Below are positions 6,296 through 7,242 of a stretch of 7,242 nt of DNA, piece by piece (the first letter of the stretch is position 1; each line of letters opens with the position of its first letter). The notes beneath the pieces are model-generated. The model was not told the origin of the DNA. It worked only from the letters and a program-made list of their open reading frames with translations, and made no database searches. Where the stretch lies: NCBI GenBank assembly GCA_031284665.1, contig JAITXR010000286.1, positions 1 to 7,242 of the forward strand, read 5' to 3'. Position numbers and translations under genes: made by a program. Source of the stretch: Paludibacter sp. (lineage in GTDB: Bacteria > Bacteroidota > Bacteroidia > Bacteroidales > Paludibacteraceae).

Positions 6296-6449
6296 TGGCG
6301 CGGATACCGACACGTCCACGATAAATCCACGATAAATCGGGACACGTCAGGACACGTCGGGAGACCTCGGTACAAGTTTTGCAATTCGTGCTTGTACAAT
6401 ACTAATAATCAGATATTTGCCAATACTACTATTGTGAATCGTCGCGAGC
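6296..6449. repeat. Repeat B, copy 2, with internal expansion
   Basis: It starts with the CCCCGT-TGGCGC edge also seen in copy 3, and its end (6377-6449) aligns without gaps to copy 1 (5328-5400). Between these lies an expanded section with two tandem copies of CCACGATAAAT (6316-6326, 6327-6337) and two of GGACACGTC (6340-6348, 6350-6358). A small hairpin CAATA-CTAC-TATTG lies at 6421-6434; copy 1 has a different palindrome, ATCGCGAT, at the corresponding place. It fills the gap between the two longer exported ORFs. Confidence 0.8.
6307..6326 (+). repeat. 20-bp module repeated in inverted orientation at 7114-7133
   Basis: CCGACACGTCCACGATAAAT within repeat B copy 2 matches the reverse complement of 7114-7133 at 19/20. 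It shows that repeat modules have been shuffled and inverted within this region. Confidence 0.75.
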
Positions 6450-6463
6450 GGATAAATGGGGTT

Positions 6464-6964
6464 TTATTCCTCCGAAACCGTTACAGATTGTATTTCTGTC
6501 GTATATAATTTCATATCTTTCTGCCGATACAACACTCTTATTGATGGTAGTATTTCAAGCATTTCTTTTGTATAATCAAATTTTCGCGAATTATATATTC
6601 CCGGTATGCTCATTATAAAATACTTTCCAACAGAAATTTCTACACTATCATTCGGCAGTAATGCCACCGGTTTTTTTTCTTGCAAAGCAAATGCAGATGC
6701 TTCTGACAATAATTCACGACCTTGATATTTAAATATAAAGAATATTCGACATTTGTCAAAATCTAATTGTATAGTATCAAACGAACAATTTTTAATAATA
6801 CATTTTACTCCCAGCAATGGACCATTTCCATATTCTGTTGAGTAGTGATTTTCACTCACTTTAATGTTGTAAAGTCTAATGCTCATATTTTGTACAACAA
6901 AAGATATTTGTGCATTTGCCTCCAAACAACACATAATTGCTAATATATAGTGAATTTTTCGCAT
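6464..6964 (-). CDS. Putative secreted protein of unknown function
   Basis: The 166-residue product begins MRKIHYILAIMCCLEANAQI, a Sec signal peptide with likely cleavage after ANA (residue 18), so it should be periplasmic or secreted. The two cysteines at 12-13 are followed by LEANA, which is not a convincing lipobox. The mature part is beta-rich: IRLYNIKVSENHYS, GPLLGVKCIIKNCSFDTIQLDF, KCRIFFIFKYQGRELL, LLPNDSVEISVGKYF and a final PSIRVLYRQKDMKLYTTEIQSVTVSEE. This layout could be an immunoglobulin-like sandwich, but I recognise no family. ATG 6964 is chosen because it opens the signal peptide directly. The gene is flanked by repeat B copies in the same orientation (copy 3 upstream, copy 2 beginning 15 bp after the stop), giving a gene-plus-repeat unit. 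Confidence 0.75.
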   Translation of the reverse strand: MRKIHYILAIMCCLEANAQISFVVQNMSIRLYNIKVSENHYSTEYGNGPLLGVKCIIKNCSFDTIQLDFDKCRIFFIFKYQGRELLSEASAFALQEKKPVALLPNDSVEISVGKYFIMSIPGIYNSRKFDYTKEMLEILPSIRVLYRQKDMKLYTTEIQSVTVSEE

Positions 6965-7012
6965 ATTATCTTATTTTTTTTTATGAGAATTTATTAGTGC
7001 TGTTACCCCGTC

Positions 7013-7057
7013 TGGCGCAAGTCCCGGCACCTCGGGATAAATTTTGCAACTTGTGCC
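7013..7057. repeat. Repeat B, copy 3 (short form)
   Basis: These 45 bp are 43/45 identical to 5299-5343 and fold in the same way: outer GGCGCAAG ... CTTGTGCC, inner TCCCGG-CACC-TCGGGA. The longer right-hand block shared by copies 1 and 2 is missing here. It lies about 50 bp upstream of the 6464-6964 gene start, so it would fall in or near its promoter or leader. Confidence 0.88.
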
Positions 7058-7113
7058 CATAATAATTTGCACAAAATTATAAAATTTTTATTGTTTTTAG
7101 TCCAAGTTAGAGA

Positions 7114-7133
7114 ATTTATCGTGGATGTGTCGG
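7114..7133 (-). repeat. Inverted copy of the 20-bp module at 6307-6326
   Basis: Read on the minus strand this is CCGACACATCCACGATAAAT, differing from 6307-6326 at one base. It lies between repeat B copy 3 and repeat A copy 2 in non-coding sequence. Confidence 0.75.
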
Positions 7134-7167
7134 GACTTGAACTATACACCTTTGTCAAAAACATATT

Positions 7168-7208
7168 ATGAATAACGTATATGTTGCCTAAAACACTGCC
7201 CGAAGGGC
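7168..7208. repeat. Repeat A, copy 2
   Basis: It is 39/41 identical to 5182-5222 in the same orientation, including the GCCC-GAA-GGGC hairpin at 7198-7208. Similarity stops sharply after GGGC: the right-hand palindrome arm of copy 1 is absent and a different sequence follows to the window end. The 6965-7242 gap holds only this, repeat B copy 3 and the 7114 module; no gene is supported there. Confidence 0.88.
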
Positions 7209-7242
7209 GAAATTTCCATAACCGCAGGTCAAACAAAGTGCG

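Noticed and set aside
7072..7105. Possible minus-strand promoter (TAATTTTG at 7079-7072 with TTG near 7105-7103) for the secreted-protein gene
   Set aside because: The -7 element fits, but the spacing of about 23 nt is too long and it lies over 100 bp from the start codon.
7120..7160. Minus-strand GTTCAAGTCCC-like sequence resembling a tRNA T-arm
   Set aside because: No matching T-stem, acceptor stem or anticodon arm could be found around it.
7003..7236. 77-codon minus-strand ORF
   Set aside because: It is composed mainly of repeat A, the inverted 20-bp module and repeat B sequence; its end (AQVAKFIPRCRDLRQTG) is repeat B translated.

Overview
The window looks like chromosomal DNA from an uncultured member of the Bacteroidota, probably Bacteroidales-like. 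The evidence is AT-rich sequence, almost no Shine-Dalgarno motifs, one good Bacteroidota-type promoter (TTG, 18-nt spacer, TACCTTTG), and families typical of the phylum: a GSCFA-domain protein, an RprY-like winged-helix domain, a Bacteroidota-style Wzx flippase and a viroplasmin-domain RNase H.

Left part (1-5026) is ordinary chromosome. A Gfo/Idh/MocA sugar-nucleotide-type oxidoreductase (47-1081) overlaps a GSCFA protein (1054-2004) by 28 bp on the + strand. A strong two-way terminator hairpin (2041-2079) separates them from a convergent small gene, a stand-alone OmpR/PhoB-type winged-helix protein with no receiver domain (2106-2474, -). A 422-bp divergent intergenic region follows, then an oligosaccharide flippase (2897-4390, +), which converges with an RNase H gene (4397-5026, -) only 6 bp away. 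The oxidoreductase, GSCFA protein and flippase all suggest cell-surface glycan work, but no glycosyltransferase lies in the window, so a shared pathway is inference.

Right part (5027-7242) is accessory in character: a mosaic of repeats around three short minus-strand ORFs of unknown function, each with an export signal. These are a short, possibly truncated secreted peptide (5383-5562), a lipoprotein (5680-6267) and a secreted protein (6464-6964). The repeats are a 9-bp tandem repeat upstream of the RNase H gene, a 37-bp hairpin, two direct copies of a 41-bp palindromic repeat ('A', 5182-5222 and 7168-7208, 39/41 identical), and three copies of a hairpin-bearing repeat ('B', near 5299, 6296 and 7013). 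The order gene-repeat-gene-repeat, with all genes on one strand, resembles a cassette array or a hotspot seeded by small non-autonomous elements. No integrase or transposase is visible, and the repeats do not meet the integron attC core consensus, so the mechanism is open. This is the part most worth following up.
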